DNA from: an uncultured Planctomycetaceae bacterium
GTDB lineage: Bacteria; Planctomycetota; Planctomycetia; Pirellulales; Pirellulaceae
DNA: 10,212 bases
Assembly: GCA_903921945.1 (NCBI GenBank)
Contig: CAIXSC010000744.1
Coordinates: forward strand, 1 to 10,212
Direction: 5' to 3'
Part shown: positions 1-6,370 of the stretch, one piece after another
Layout: every line of letters starts with the position of its first letter
How positions within the stretch are numbered: the stretch's first letter is position 1
Notes under the pieces: model-generated
Told to the model about the DNA's origin: nothing
What the model saw: only the letters and a program-made list of their open reading frames with translations
The model's database searches: none
Made by a program: the position numbers and the translations under genes

Positions 1-1
1 C

Positions 2-940
2 TACAAACCGCCCAAGCGGATGGTCTATTGCGGGCTCTATCCGTCCGACGGCCAGAATTTCGAAGAGCTCCGCGACGCTCTGGAACGCCTGCACATCAAC
101 GATCCGAGCTTTGAATTCGAACCGGAAACCAGCGAGGCGTTGGGATTCGGTTTCCGCTGTGGATTCCTTGGCCTGTTGCACATGGAGATCATCCAACAGC
201 GGTTGGAACAGGAATCCGATATCGACCTGGTGCAAACCGCGCCGAACGTCACCTACGAAATCCTGCTGCGGACCGGCGAAGTGGTCGAAATCCACCGGCC
301 GCAAGAGGTCCCCGATTCGGGCTCGATCGACGAGTTCCGCCAGCCGATCGTGCGGGTGAATCTGATTGTGCCCGGCGATTACATCGGCGCCGTGATGAAG
401 CTGTGCCAAGACCGCCGCGGCGTGCAACGGAGCATCGAGCACCTGTCGGCGACCCGCGCGATGCTGGTCTACGAATTGCCGCTCGCCGAAGTCATTTACG
501 ATCTCCACGACAAGCTTAAAAGCGCCACTCGCGGCTACGGCACCATGGACTACGAAGTGACCGGCTATGCCGCCGCCGACCTCGTGCGGATGGATATTCT
601 GGTCAACGGCAAGCGAGTGGACGCGTTGAGCGTCATTTGCGATCGCCGGGACGCCGACCGCCGCGGACGGGCCGTCTGTAAGCGGATGAAGCAAGAAATC
701 GAACGCCACATGTTCGAAGTGGCGGTGCAGGCCGCCATCGGCTCGCGCATCATCGCCCGTGAAACGGTCCCGGCGATGCGAAAAAATGTCACCGCGAAAT
801 GCTATGGCGGCGACATCACCCGCAAACGCAAGCTGTGGGAAAAGCAAAAAGAAGGCAAGAAGCGGATGAAGTCGATCGGCCAGGTCGACATTCCGCAAAA
901 GGCGTTTATGGCCGTGCTGGAATCCGGCGAGGACCGCTGA
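2..940 (+). CDS. lepA: Elongation factor 4 (LepA), C-terminal part, 5' end outside the window
   Basis: This is the C-terminal 312 residues of LepA/EF4, the ribosome-binding translational GTPase that can back-translocate tRNAs and helps initiation or ribosome assembly. The reading frame is open from base 2 (YKPPKRMVYCGLYP), so the methionine codon at 20 is internal and not the start. The GTPase domain is missing because the window cuts the gene. Visible are the EF-G-like domain with the family signature GFGFRCGFLGLLHMEI (about residues 48-63 of this fragment), the domain V-like region, and the characteristic LepA C-terminal domain with KCYGGDITRKRKLWEKQKEG followed by KKRMKSIGQVDIPQKAF. The length and both signatures match the family. 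The stop codon overlaps the next start in the arrangement TGATG, which suggests translational coupling to the signal peptidase gene, the same order as lepA-lepB in many bacteria. Identification is certain. Confidence 0.98.
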   Translation, partial: YKPPKRMVYCGLYPSDGQNFEELRDALERLHINDPSFEFEPETSEALGFGFRCGFLGLLHMEIIQQRLEQESDIDLVQTAPNVTYEILLRTGEVVEIHRPQEVPDSGSIDEFRQPIVRVNLIVPGDYIGAVMKLCQDRRGVQRSIEHLSATRAMLVYELPLAEVIYDLHDKLKSATRGYGTMDYEVTGYAAADLVRMDILVNGKRVDALSVICDRRDADRRGRAVCKRMKQEIERHMFEVAVQAAIGSRIIARETVPAMRKNVTAKCYGGDITRKRKLWEKQKEGKKRMKSIGQVDIPQKAFMAVLESGEDR

Positions 941-2430
941 TGCCCGCCCCCGCCACCCCTGCGGCGGGCGCGTTGCGCAGGTCCTTTCGCCGCACGCTAT
1001 TCAAAGCCGCAATCGCCAGCGGCTTGGCGGCCGCTTTGCTAGCGGTCCTCGCGCGGGCCGCCTTCTATGCCGGGTGGCTGCGACCGGTCCGGATTGCCGG
1101 CGGATCGATGGCCGAAACTTTGGTAGGTGATCACTGGCGAATCCACTGCCCGCGGTGCGGCATTTGGCATCGGTGCGACGTCGAGCAATTGCCGCGGGAT
1201 CACCGCGTGGTGTGCCCAAACTGCGGCAGCGACCACGATGCGAAGAACGTGTCGGAACCGGTTCGCGGCCAGCGTGTCTTCATCGATCGATGGCCAGCTT
1301 TTCGCGGCAACTGGCGAGCTCAGCGTGGCGCGGTGGTCGCCGTCCGTCGTGACGACGCGCCCAGCGGTTTCGCAGTCAAAAGGCTGATCGGTTTTCCTGG
1401 CGAAACCATTGCTATTCGCGATGGCGATGTATGGCTGGGGCCGGATCGCATCTATCGTAAAACCTGGAACGAATTGATGGCGGTCGCCATTCCAGTCCAC
1501 AACGACCGGTTTCGCCCCGCGCCAACGCCCCATCCCCTGTTCGCCAGTTCCTATGGCACGGCAGACAGCCGGATTGAAGAGTCCGCCAGTTCCGGAATAG
1601 CTGACGGACAGGCTCCGCGCACCGCCGGTTGGCGGCCTGTAGGCGAAGATTCCGGTTGGGAGTCCACACCCCATGGTTACCGATGGCGGGCGAAAGCCCC
1701 CCACTCGAACCGCTCGGGACGGCTGGTATTTCACACGGCGGCTGGTAACGGGACGATTCGCGACTTTGACGCTTATAATCAGGCCCTGTCGCGTCGTTTG
1801 GAAATGGTGGACGACCTGATTTTGTGTCTGGACGCGGTGTTGGAGGATTCGGCCACGCTGGAACTGGAATTGAGGCCAGCCCGGCGACCAGGGGTGCGAT
1901 TCGAGTTTTCCAAGAGCCGGGGGTGCCAGGTTTGGAGCCTCGCTGGCAGCTCGCCGCGATTGCTAAAACGAATCCCGCTGCCGGTCGTTCATGCGGCGGG
2001 CCATCGCCGCCGCCTCGGTGTCGCCCATTGCGACCGGCAGGCCATTGTGGCGGTTCACCATCGTGAATGGACGCGGATCGACCTGGACATGGTCGAGAAC
2101 GGCTCCGAAACTGGCTCCGAAACTAGCTCCGAGAATCGAGACGGGACGGGTTCCACGCTTGACTCCAAGACTCGCTCGAGAAGGGCCGTTTCGGGCCCAT
2201 CCGTGGCGATCGGCGCTGCGGGACGACAGGTCGAACTGGCGGATCTATGGATAGGCCGCGACATTCATTATTTAACCGACATGGATCGCGACGGGCCCCA
2301 TTCTTGGAGGCTGGGCGAAGATGAATGGTTCGTTTTGGGGGACAATGCGGCCGCCTCGACCGATAGCCGCGCTTGGCGGTCGAATCACGTTCGCAGCCGG
2401 CATTTCGTCGGGGTGGTGCATCCTCTTTAA
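940..2430 (+). CDS. lepB: Signal peptidase I (S26 family) with zinc ribbon and long insertion
   Basis: A type I signal peptidase of 496 residues that should cleave signal peptides at the outer face of the cytoplasmic membrane. The start was chosen at ATG 940, overlapping the lepA stop, with GAGG at 929-932; the upstream open frame lies inside lepA. Residues about 22-47 form a membrane anchor. The catalytic serine is Ser56 (GGSMAET) and the general-base lysine is Lys147 in AVKRLIGFPGE. The C-terminal box is LGDNAAASTDSRAW (466-479). Two extras stand out. The first is a CxxC pair at Cys70/Cys73 plus a second at Cys92/Cys95, a zinc-ribbon-like insertion directly after the serine motif. The second is about 270 residues between the lysine motif and the C-terminal box, against far fewer in ordinary enzymes. 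Part of that insertion (about 260-400) looks beta-rich and may be a jelly-roll-like domain. Residues about 388-392 onward hold low-complexity Ser/Glu/Thr repeats. Family is sure; the roles of the insertions are unknown. Confidence 0.93.
   Translation: MPAPATPAAGALRRSFRRTLFKAAIASGLAAALLAVLARAAFYAGWLRPVRIAGGSMAETLVGDHWRIHCPRCGIWHRCDVEQLPRDHRVVCPNCGSDHDAKNVSEPVRGQRVFIDRWPAFRGNWRAQRGAVVAVRRDDAPSGFAVKRLIGFPGETIAIRDGDVWLGPDRIYRKTWNELMAVAIPVHNDRFRPAPTPHPLFASSYGTADSRIEESASSGIADGQAPRTAGWRPVGEDSGWESTPHGYRWRAKAPHSNRSGRLVFHTAAGNGTIRDFDAYNQALSRRLEMVDDLILCLDAVLEDSATLELELRPARRPGVRFEFSKSRGCQVWSLAGSSPRLLKRIPLPVVHAAGHRRRLGVAHCDRQAIVAVHHREWTRIDLDMVENGSETGSETSSENRDGTGSTLDSKTRSRRAVSGPSVAIGAAGRQVELADLWIGRDIHYLTDMDRDGPHSWRLGEDEWFVLGDNAAASTDSRAWRSNHVRSRHFVGVVHPL
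2101..2136 (+). repeat. 12-bp in-frame tandem repeat inside lepB
   Basis: Two perfect copies of GGCTCCGAAACT (2101-2112, 2113-2124) are followed by a third, diverged copy (2125-2136). The unit is a multiple of three and encodes GSET-GSET-SSEN in the linker before the C-terminal catalytic box of the signal peptidase. It looks like a recent slippage expansion in a tolerant linker. Confidence 0.85.
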
Positions 2431-2433
2431 CGC

Positions 2434-3255
2434 TCACGAAGGTGGCCGTTCGCCAGGAAGCCCGCGGATCGCTCGCGAGAATCGTTGGAGTGGCGTTCTC
2501 CAGATGCCAACAAAGCCATGAAACTTGCGATCGGTCAGCTCGTGGACTCCGAATTCTAACGATTCAGTGTGGTCTGGCCGCTGGAACGTGCCGCCGCAGC
2601 GGTCCCAAAGACTCAAAATGGTGGCAAAATTTCCATTCATTTGGCGCGGATCGATGGAATGGTGTATTTTATGCATGTCCGGGGTGACGACGATCCATCG
2701 CACGATCGCGTCCCACTTGCCGATCGACACGTTCGCGTGATGGAAAGCGGTGGCGGCGGCTAGCACTGTTTCGTAGGCCGCCAGCTCTTCCAAACGGAAC
2801 CCAAGTAGTGGTAAAAGGGTCATTTTCGCTCCGGCGGACAAGGCGATTTCACCCGCGTGAAACCTTACCGCCGTGGTGGCGCTCAGATGGTGGTCCGAAT
2901 GGTGGGCCTGATGGAACCGCCACAGCCAATCCGAGCGGTGGTTTGCGAAATGCCACAGGTACGTGAAACCATCGAGACACAACAGGACGACGGGCCAGCG
3001 AATATAAAACGGGAGGTTAACGAGGTTCAATGCGCCCCATCCCTCGGCGGCCGTCCAGTCCGCCAGGATCGCCATGAGGGCGCTAAACGCCAACGCCGCC
3101 AAGGCCGCGTTGGAAAAACCTATTGCGAGATTTACGGCGTTCCGGCGGCGCGGCAAGGCCAACGGCTGGCGGGCGGGAAAGAGCGTTTCCCAGAGCCAAC
3201 ACGCCGCGATTGCGCAGGGCGGCACGGCTCTTCTCACAATCTCCATGGTTTCCAT
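2434..3255 (-). CDS. Sterol desaturase / fatty acid hydroxylase family membrane protein
   Basis: A 273-residue integral membrane di-iron oxygenase of the fatty acid hydroxylase superfamily (PF04116 type), expected to hydroxylate or desaturate a lipid using oxygen. The histidine clusters that bind the two irons are visible: WHFANH (His102, His106), HQAHH (His115, His118, His119) followed by a further His-rich stretch to His133, FHH at 171-173, and HKIHH (His195, His198, His199). Hydrophobic segments lie at about 8-22, 42-65 and 84-100, with another near 140-172. A GTG at 3258 precedes the ATG at 3255; the ATG was preferred because the GAGGA just upstream leaves about five bases to it and only two to the GTG. 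The gene converges on lepB with three bases between the stops, so the two are not an operon. No promoter is clear. The substrate cannot be told from the sequence; hopanoid, sterol, carotenoid or fatty acid are all possible. Confidence 0.9.
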   Translation of the reverse strand: METMEIVRRAVPPCAIAACWLWETLFPARQPLALPRRRNAVNLAIGFSNAALAALAFSALMAILADWTAAEGWGALNLVNLPFYIRWPVVLLCLDGFTYLWHFANHRSDWLWRFHQAHHSDHHLSATTAVRFHAGEIALSAGAKMTLLPLLGFRLEELAAYETVLAAATAFHHANVSIGKWDAIVRWIVVTPDMHKIHHSIDPRQMNGNFATILSLWDRCGGTFQRPDHTESLEFGVHELTDRKFHGFVGIWRTPLQRFSRAIRGLPGERPPS

Positions 3256-3343
3256 CACATTCCTCGATACGACCCATGAGGTGGACCCAACAATCCCTTT
3301 AGCGAGCCCGCTTAGGGTGGTGGCTGACCGCCATTCGGACAGA

Positions 3344-3386
3344 GTAGTTTGAAAGTTTCGAAAAAGTGGACAGTCTCCGAAACTAC
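3344..3386. promoter_or_regulatory. Overlapping inverted repeats upstream of the small DNA-binding protein gene
   Basis: GTAGTTT (3344-3350) pairs with AAACTAC (3380-3386), and within the same stretch GTTTCG (3355-3360) pairs with CGAAAC (3378-3383). A perfect palindrome TTTCGAAA sits at 3356-3363, and GGACAG occurs twice (3337-3342 and 3368-3373). The block ends seven bases upstream of the predicted -35 box, a natural position for an operator or activator site. It lies between two divergent genes. It is AT-rich relative to its surroundings and has no T-run, so a terminator is unlikely. No regulator is known to bind it. Confidence 0.3.
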
Positions 3387-3392
3387 CCCCCT

Positions 3393-3421
3393 TTTACATT
3401 TTAGTTTACGCATGGTATACA
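3393..3421 (+). promoter_or_regulatory. Predicted sigma70-type promoter for the small DNA-binding protein gene
   Basis: A -35 box TTTACA (3393-3398, five of six consensus bases) is separated by 17 bases from a -10 box TATACA (3416-3421, four of six). Transcription would begin near 3428, giving a leader of about 36 bases before the ATG at 3464. The leader carries GGAGG at 3453-3457, six bases before the start. This is the best promoter match noticed in the window. Confidence 0.6.
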
Positions 3422-3463
3422 ACCTCTGGCTTTTAATGCCGTAACGTTTTGTGGAGGATCCCA

Positions 3464-3922
3464 ATGGCACGTCCGAAGAAAGAGGCCGCGGAATCGAAAG
3501 ATTCGAGCAAAGATGCGGTCAAGGAGCAAGGCAAAGACATGGCGAAGGACTCAGTGAAGGAAGCCACCGCGCCCGCGGTCGGTGCTGGCGAGAAGGTCAA
3601 CAAGTCGCAACTCGTTCGCGACTACCTGACGAAGAACCCGAAGGCGACTCCCAAGTCGATCGCGATCGCCCTCGGCGAGCAAGGTGTGGTTGTCACGCCG
3701 AACTACGTGAGCATCGTCAAGTTCCAAATGAAGCGGATGCGCGGCCGCGTTCGTCGCCCGGTTGTCGCACCAGACTCCGTCGAATCGAAGCCGGTCGAGC
3801 AGAAGGTCACCGAGAAGTTCTCGCTCGAGACCCTCATCCAAGCCAAGAAGCTCGCCGAATCGCTCGGTGGTGTCGACAACGCCCGCCAAGCCCTCGCGGC
3901 CCTCAGCAAGATCATCGGCTAA
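3464..3922 (+). CDS. Small Lys-rich, probably DNA-binding protein (planctomycete type)
   Basis: A 152-residue basic protein. Residues 1-37 are a charged Lys/Glu/Asp/Ser stretch with degenerate repeats (SKDAVKE, GKDMAKD, SVKEA) reminiscent of histone-H1-like tails. Residues about 46-92 look like a compact helix-turn-helix or winged-helix fold (SQLVRDYLTKNPKATPKSI then NYVSIVKFQMKR), followed by a basic patch MRGRVRRP (92-99). Residues about 119-151 form a helical tail with the pattern LETLIQAKKLAESLGGVDNARQAL. I recognise this layout from planctomycete proteins of unknown function. The ATG at 3464 was chosen over an earlier in-frame start at 3449 because GGAGG (3453-3457) is correctly spaced. 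Codon use is strongly biased: every Ile is ATC, every Asn AAC, every Tyr TAC and every Phe TTC. With its own promoter and a strong terminator this points to a monocistronic, highly expressed gene. A nucleoid-associated role is an inference. Confidence 0.82.
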   Translation: MARPKKEAAESKDSSKDAVKEQGKDMAKDSVKEATAPAVGAGEKVNKSQLVRDYLTKNPKATPKSIAIALGEQGVVVTPNYVSIVKFQMKRMRGRVRRPVVAPDSVESKPVEQKVTEKFSLETLIQAKKLAESLGGVDNARQALAALSKIIG

Positions 3923-3979
3923 GCGACTGCGATAGGTTGGCGGATGTGTCCACCCTGTGACACATCTTTCCAACTCCTC

Positions 3980-3993
3980 GTTGTCCCGACAAC
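3980..3993 (+). other. Short hairpin in the 3' untranslated region
   Basis: GTTGTC-CC-GACAAC forms a small perfect palindrome, and a second small one (GTGTC near 3946 with GACAC near 3959) lies just before it. Both sit in the roughly 100-base leaderless stretch between the stop of the Lys-rich protein gene and its terminator. They may only stabilise the transcript end. Confidence 0.3.
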
Positions 3994-4024
3994 GCGATGC
4001 TCAACTGCTGATCGCTAAAAGCTG

Positions 4025-4056
4025 AAAGCCGCCAAGAACCCCTTGGCGGCTTTTTT
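4025..4056 (+). terminator. Strong rho-independent terminator
   Basis: A perfect 12-bp stem pairs 4025-4036 (AAAGCCGCCAAG) with 4042-4053 (CTTGGCGGCTTT) around a five-base loop, followed by a run of T to 4056. It lies 102 bases after the stop of the Lys-rich protein gene. On the opposite strand the same stem is followed by TTTCAGCTTTT, so it may also stop transcription of the leftward regulator gene, which ends at 4080. Confidence 0.9.
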
Positions 4057-4079
4057 CGTTGCGGAACGAAAATGAATGT

Positions 4080-5042
4080 CTAGCGAACGGCGCGTATCGG
4101 AATGGTCGAGGCCCGGTCCTCATCCGACCTTGGACTGTCGTTCACACGGTTCTCTGTGGTTTCCGAACGATCCTTGATGGCGTTTTCCGTGCCCCGGAAG
4201 GCGCGGGCGAAATCGTCGAGTTGCCGGACCGTATCGCAAAACGACGCGTAGCTCATTTGATGTCGCAATTCACGCCCCAACGCCTGCCCGCCGACCACCA
4301 TCGCCGTTCCCAACTCGCGGGCCGTGTCGTGCAGTTCCCGATAGCCTGCTAAGAATTCCGCATCGTCGCGCACATGGGACACGCTGAGCCACAACAAGCG
4401 AGGGCGTTGGGAACGAACCGCGGCCGCAAGCGAGCTAAACGGAAGCGATGTTCCCAGGGACTCAGCCTGCCAGCCGGCCTCTCGAAGCACCAGTTCGACG
4501 ATCGCGTTGGGAATCGCATAGGAATCGCCCGGAGGCGTTCCGCCTATCGCGACCAGAGCCGGATTGATTCCCCGCTGAGTGTCGCGAAACGCATGCAGAA
4601 TTCGCAACATGATCTCGCAGGCCCGACGCTCTTGATAGATTTCCGCCTGCTGACAGCTCCACAGCTCGCCGATCTCGCGGAACGCGCCTGCCACCACTTC
4701 ATCGCAGACGGTGCTCAGCGAGTGTTTCGCCAAATACAAATCGAACACGATCCGACGGCTACGCGATTCGTCTCCCGCTAGCAAGGCGTCAACAAGCAGC
4801 CGCCGAGCCCGCGTGAGACTGCGTTCCGATTCCCGAGCAGGCGGCAAGCCAAGGATTTCCGGACGAACGACCGGCTGATCGGACTCGCGGACAAACCGCA
4901 ACACGTCGGCCAAGGCGAGTCGGCGGTGGCCGCCGCTGGTTCGCACCGCCGTGATCTTGCCGAGGTCGCACCATCGCTTCACGGACGATTCACCGACTCC
5001 GAGCGCTTGAGCGACTTGCTTCGGAGACAACAAATCACGCAT
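4080..5042 (-). CDS. MerR-type regulator with cobalamin-binding-like domain (CarH/LitR/CarA family)
   Basis: A 320-residue transcription factor. Residues 4-50 are a MerR/excisionase-type helix-turn-helix (LLSPKQVAQALGVGESSVKRW, then RTSGGHRRLALADVL). Residues about 75-155 match the four-helix B12-binding cap and 163-255 the Rossmann-like B12-binding domain (VAIGGTPPGDSYAIPNA, SLGTSLP, VVGGQALG). The ATG at 5042 was chosen because the helix-turn-helix begins immediately after it and the upstream open frame reads as non-coding. In CarH, light and adenosylcobalamin act through the W-x9-EH motif, the His after its Trp, and the cobalt-ligand His. Here the Trp (128) and Glu (138) remain, but these positions are Ser129, Arg139 and Tyr175. 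The protein therefore probably does not bind cobalamin in the CarH way. It is divergent from the lipid-modification cluster and likely represses it and itself. The last 37 residues are polar and probably disordered. Confidence 0.88.
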   Translation of the reverse strand: MRDLLSPKQVAQALGVGESSVKRWCDLGKITAVRTSGGHRRLALADVLRFVRESDQPVVRPEILGLPPARESERSLTRARRLLVDALLAGDESRSRRIVFDLYLAKHSLSTVCDEVVAGAFREIGELWSCQQAEIYQERRACEIMLRILHAFRDTQRGINPALVAIGGTPPGDSYAIPNAIVELVLREAGWQAESLGTSLPFSSLAAAVRSQRPRLLWLSVSHVRDDAEFLAGYRELHDTARELGTAMVVGGQALGRELRHQMSYASFCDTVRQLDDFARAFRGTENAIKDRSETTENRVNDSPRSDEDRASTIPIRAVR

Positions 5043-5044
5043 GG

Positions 5045-5227
5045 CTAGCCTGTGGTCGTGAAAGGCAACTTCAACTGGACACGGGAAATAGGCAGTCCAC
5101 TCGTGGCATCGTAGGTCGCCCCCAGCGGATCGTCCACCGCGAACAATTCGCCGATTTTCACCGTACCCCGCCGCCACGGAAGATGAACGTTTTGGACGAT
5201 TTTCTTGCTTGTCGACGCTCCGAGCAC
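5045..5227 (-). CDS. Possible small protein upstream of the regulator, unrecognised
   Basis: An open frame of 60 codons starting with GTG 5227 and ending in TAG two bases before the regulator's ATG. The product would be soluble and mixed in charge (SKKIVQNVHLPWRRG, KIGELFAVDDPLGATYDATS, ending LKLPFTTTG). It reads more like a real protein than the overlapping frame does, and third codon positions are rich in G and C. Against it, the GTG has no usable ribosome binding site because AGGAG overlaps it. A GTG at about codon 23 is an alternative start. If real, it would be translationally coupled to the regulator. If not, the stretch is simply the leader and control region of the regulator gene. 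I do not recognise a family. Confidence 0.3.
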   Translation of the reverse strand: MLGASTSKKIVQNVHLPWRRGTVKIGELFAVDDPLGATYDATSGLPISRVQLKLPFTTTG

Positions 5228-5236
5228 TCCTAGACT
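5209..5236 (+). promoter_or_regulatory. Weak candidate promoter for the epimerase-led cluster
   Basis: TTGTCG (5209-5214) and TAGACT (5231-5236) are spaced by 16 bases, 47 bases before the epimerase ATG. Both boxes match the sigma70 consensus only partly, as expected for a controlled promoter. The palindrome GTCGAC (5211-5216) overlaps the -35 box. No copy of the TGTACA-like operators known for CarA/CarH was found. Confidence 0.25.
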
Positions 5237-5267
5237 GCCTTACTGCAACAGCTCGCGGATAATCTCG

Positions 5268-5274
5268 AAGGAGG
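5268..5274 (+). promoter_or_regulatory. Ribosome binding site that fixes the epimerase start
   Basis: AAGGAGG lies eight bases before the ATG at 5283. This rules out the earlier in-frame TTG at 5205 as the start of the epimerase. Confidence 0.85.
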
Positions 5275-5282
5275 CCTACGAC

Positions 5283-6278
5283 ATGGCGACTATTGTGCAA
5301 TCGGCTCCCGCTCAAACCCTGACGGCCGCGAAGACGGCCCCGCCGGCTCCCGCGAAACTTGGCCGAGTACTCGTGACGGGCGGCACGGGGCTAGTTGGGA
5401 CCGCATTACTGCCAGCGCTTGCCGAGGACGGTTATTCCGTCAGTCTCCTATCGCGTACCAAATCGGGAAGCGGCAGCCAAGAGGCGGGAGTGACCCGTCT
5501 GGCATGGAATCCGGAGGCGGGAGAACTCGATGCCGAGGGATTGGAAGGCGTCGACGCCGTGGTGCATCTGGCCGGCGACGGCATCGCGACGGGCCGTTGG
5601 ACGCGAGCCAAGAAAAAACGCATTCGCGACAGCCGGGTCGAAGGCACTCGCATGTTGTGCGAGGCACTGGCGGGCATGAAACGTCGGCCGAAGGTCCTCG
5701 TGAGCGCTTCGGCCATCGGCTACTACGGCCATCGAGGCGATTCGATGGTCGACGAGCAAGCTTCCCCCGGCCAGGGTTTCCTGCCGGAAGTGAGCGAAGC
5801 GTGGGAGCGGGCCACGCGTCCGGCGGTGGAGGCAGGGATTCGTGTCGTGAATCTTCGTATCGGCATTGTGCTGAGCCGCGATGGCGGAGCGCTCCAAAAG
5901 ATGCTGTTGCCGTTCCAACTGGGGTTGGGCGGAATCGTGGGGCACGGTGGCCAATATTGGAGCTGGGTATCGCTCGACGATTTGGTCGGTATAATCCGCC
6001 ACGCCTTGGCGAACGACTCGCTCCACGGTCCGGTGAACGCGGTCGCTCCGGGCAGTGTAACCAACCGGGAATTCACGAAGGCGTTAGGGCGAGTGCTCCG
6101 GCGACCGACGTTGTTCCCGTTGCCGGCGGTGGTGGCTCGGGTCATGTTGGGCGAGATGGCCAATGGGCTGTTGCTGGCGAGCGCCCGCGTCGCCCCGGTG
6201 AGGCTGATGGAATCGGGATACCGTTTCCAGCATCCGGAGATTGAGGGGGCGTTGCGGGCCGTCTTGCGTCGATCGTAA
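5283..6278 (+). CDS. TIGR01777 / YfcH-type NAD(P)-dependent epimerase (extended SDR)
   Basis: A 331-residue nucleotide-sugar-epimerase-like oxidoreductase of the SDR39U1 group. Residues 1-25 are a Pro/Ala/Thr-rich tail; the Rossmann fold begins at 28 with the nucleotide-binding loop VTGGTGLVG (31-39). Further family marks are VVHLAGDGI (93-101), where sugar epimerases have HLAA, and SASAIGYYG (141-149) carrying the active-site tyrosine region. Also present are NLRIGIVLSRDGGAL, then WSWVSLDDLVG, and the C-terminal DUF1731-like segment with LRRPTLFPLPAVVARVMLGE and ESGYRFQHPEI. Length is slightly above the usual roughly 300 because of the N-terminal tail. It is the first gene rightward of the divergent regulator. 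The reaction of this family is unknown; repeated occurrence beside Cfa-like and DUF1365 genes elsewhere suggests a link to lipid modification or stress. The stop is followed by a 92-base gap. Confidence 0.92.
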   Translation: MATIVQSAPAQTLTAAKTAPPAPAKLGRVLVTGGTGLVGTALLPALAEDGYSVSLLSRTKSGSGSQEAGVTRLAWNPEAGELDAEGLEGVDAVVHLAGDGIATGRWTRAKKKRIRDSRVEGTRMLCEALAGMKRRPKVLVSASAIGYYGHRGDSMVDEQASPGQGFLPEVSEAWERATRPAVEAGIRVVNLRIGIVLSRDGGALQKMLLPFQLGLGGIVGHGGQYWSWVSLDDLVGIIRHALANDSLHGPVNAVAPGSVTNREFTKALGRVLRRPTLFPLPAVVARVMLGEMANGLLLASARVAPVRLMESGYRFQHPEIEGALRAVLRRS

Positions 6279-6300
6279 GGTCCGACGCGAATTTGCCACG

Positions 6301-6323
6301 GGCGGGCATTGGATCGGCCCGCC
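6301..6323 (+). other. GC-rich intercistronic hairpin
   Basis: GGCGGGC (6301-6307) pairs with GCCCGCC (6317-6323) around a nine-base loop in the gap between the epimerase and oxidoreductase genes. There is no T-run, so it is not an intrinsic terminator. It could be a processing or stability element, or chance in GC-rich DNA. Confidence 0.35.
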
Positions 6324-6370
6324 TCGCGACGTGATTACGGTGGGATGCGAAACTCGGGGCGCCGCTCAGT

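Noticed and set aside
1039..1734. 231-codon open frame on the minus strand within lepB
   Set aside because: Antisense shadow in GC-rich DNA; the translation has no recognisable motif and the plus strand encodes clear catalytic boxes.
5043..5315. N-terminal extension of the regulator from a start at 5315
   Set aside because: The added 91 residues resemble no domain and would run through the divergent epimerase ribosome binding site; the helix-turn-helix starts directly after the ATG at 5042.
6301..6323. Intrinsic terminator after the epimerase gene
   Set aside because: The GC stem is followed by TCGCGACG rather than a T-run.
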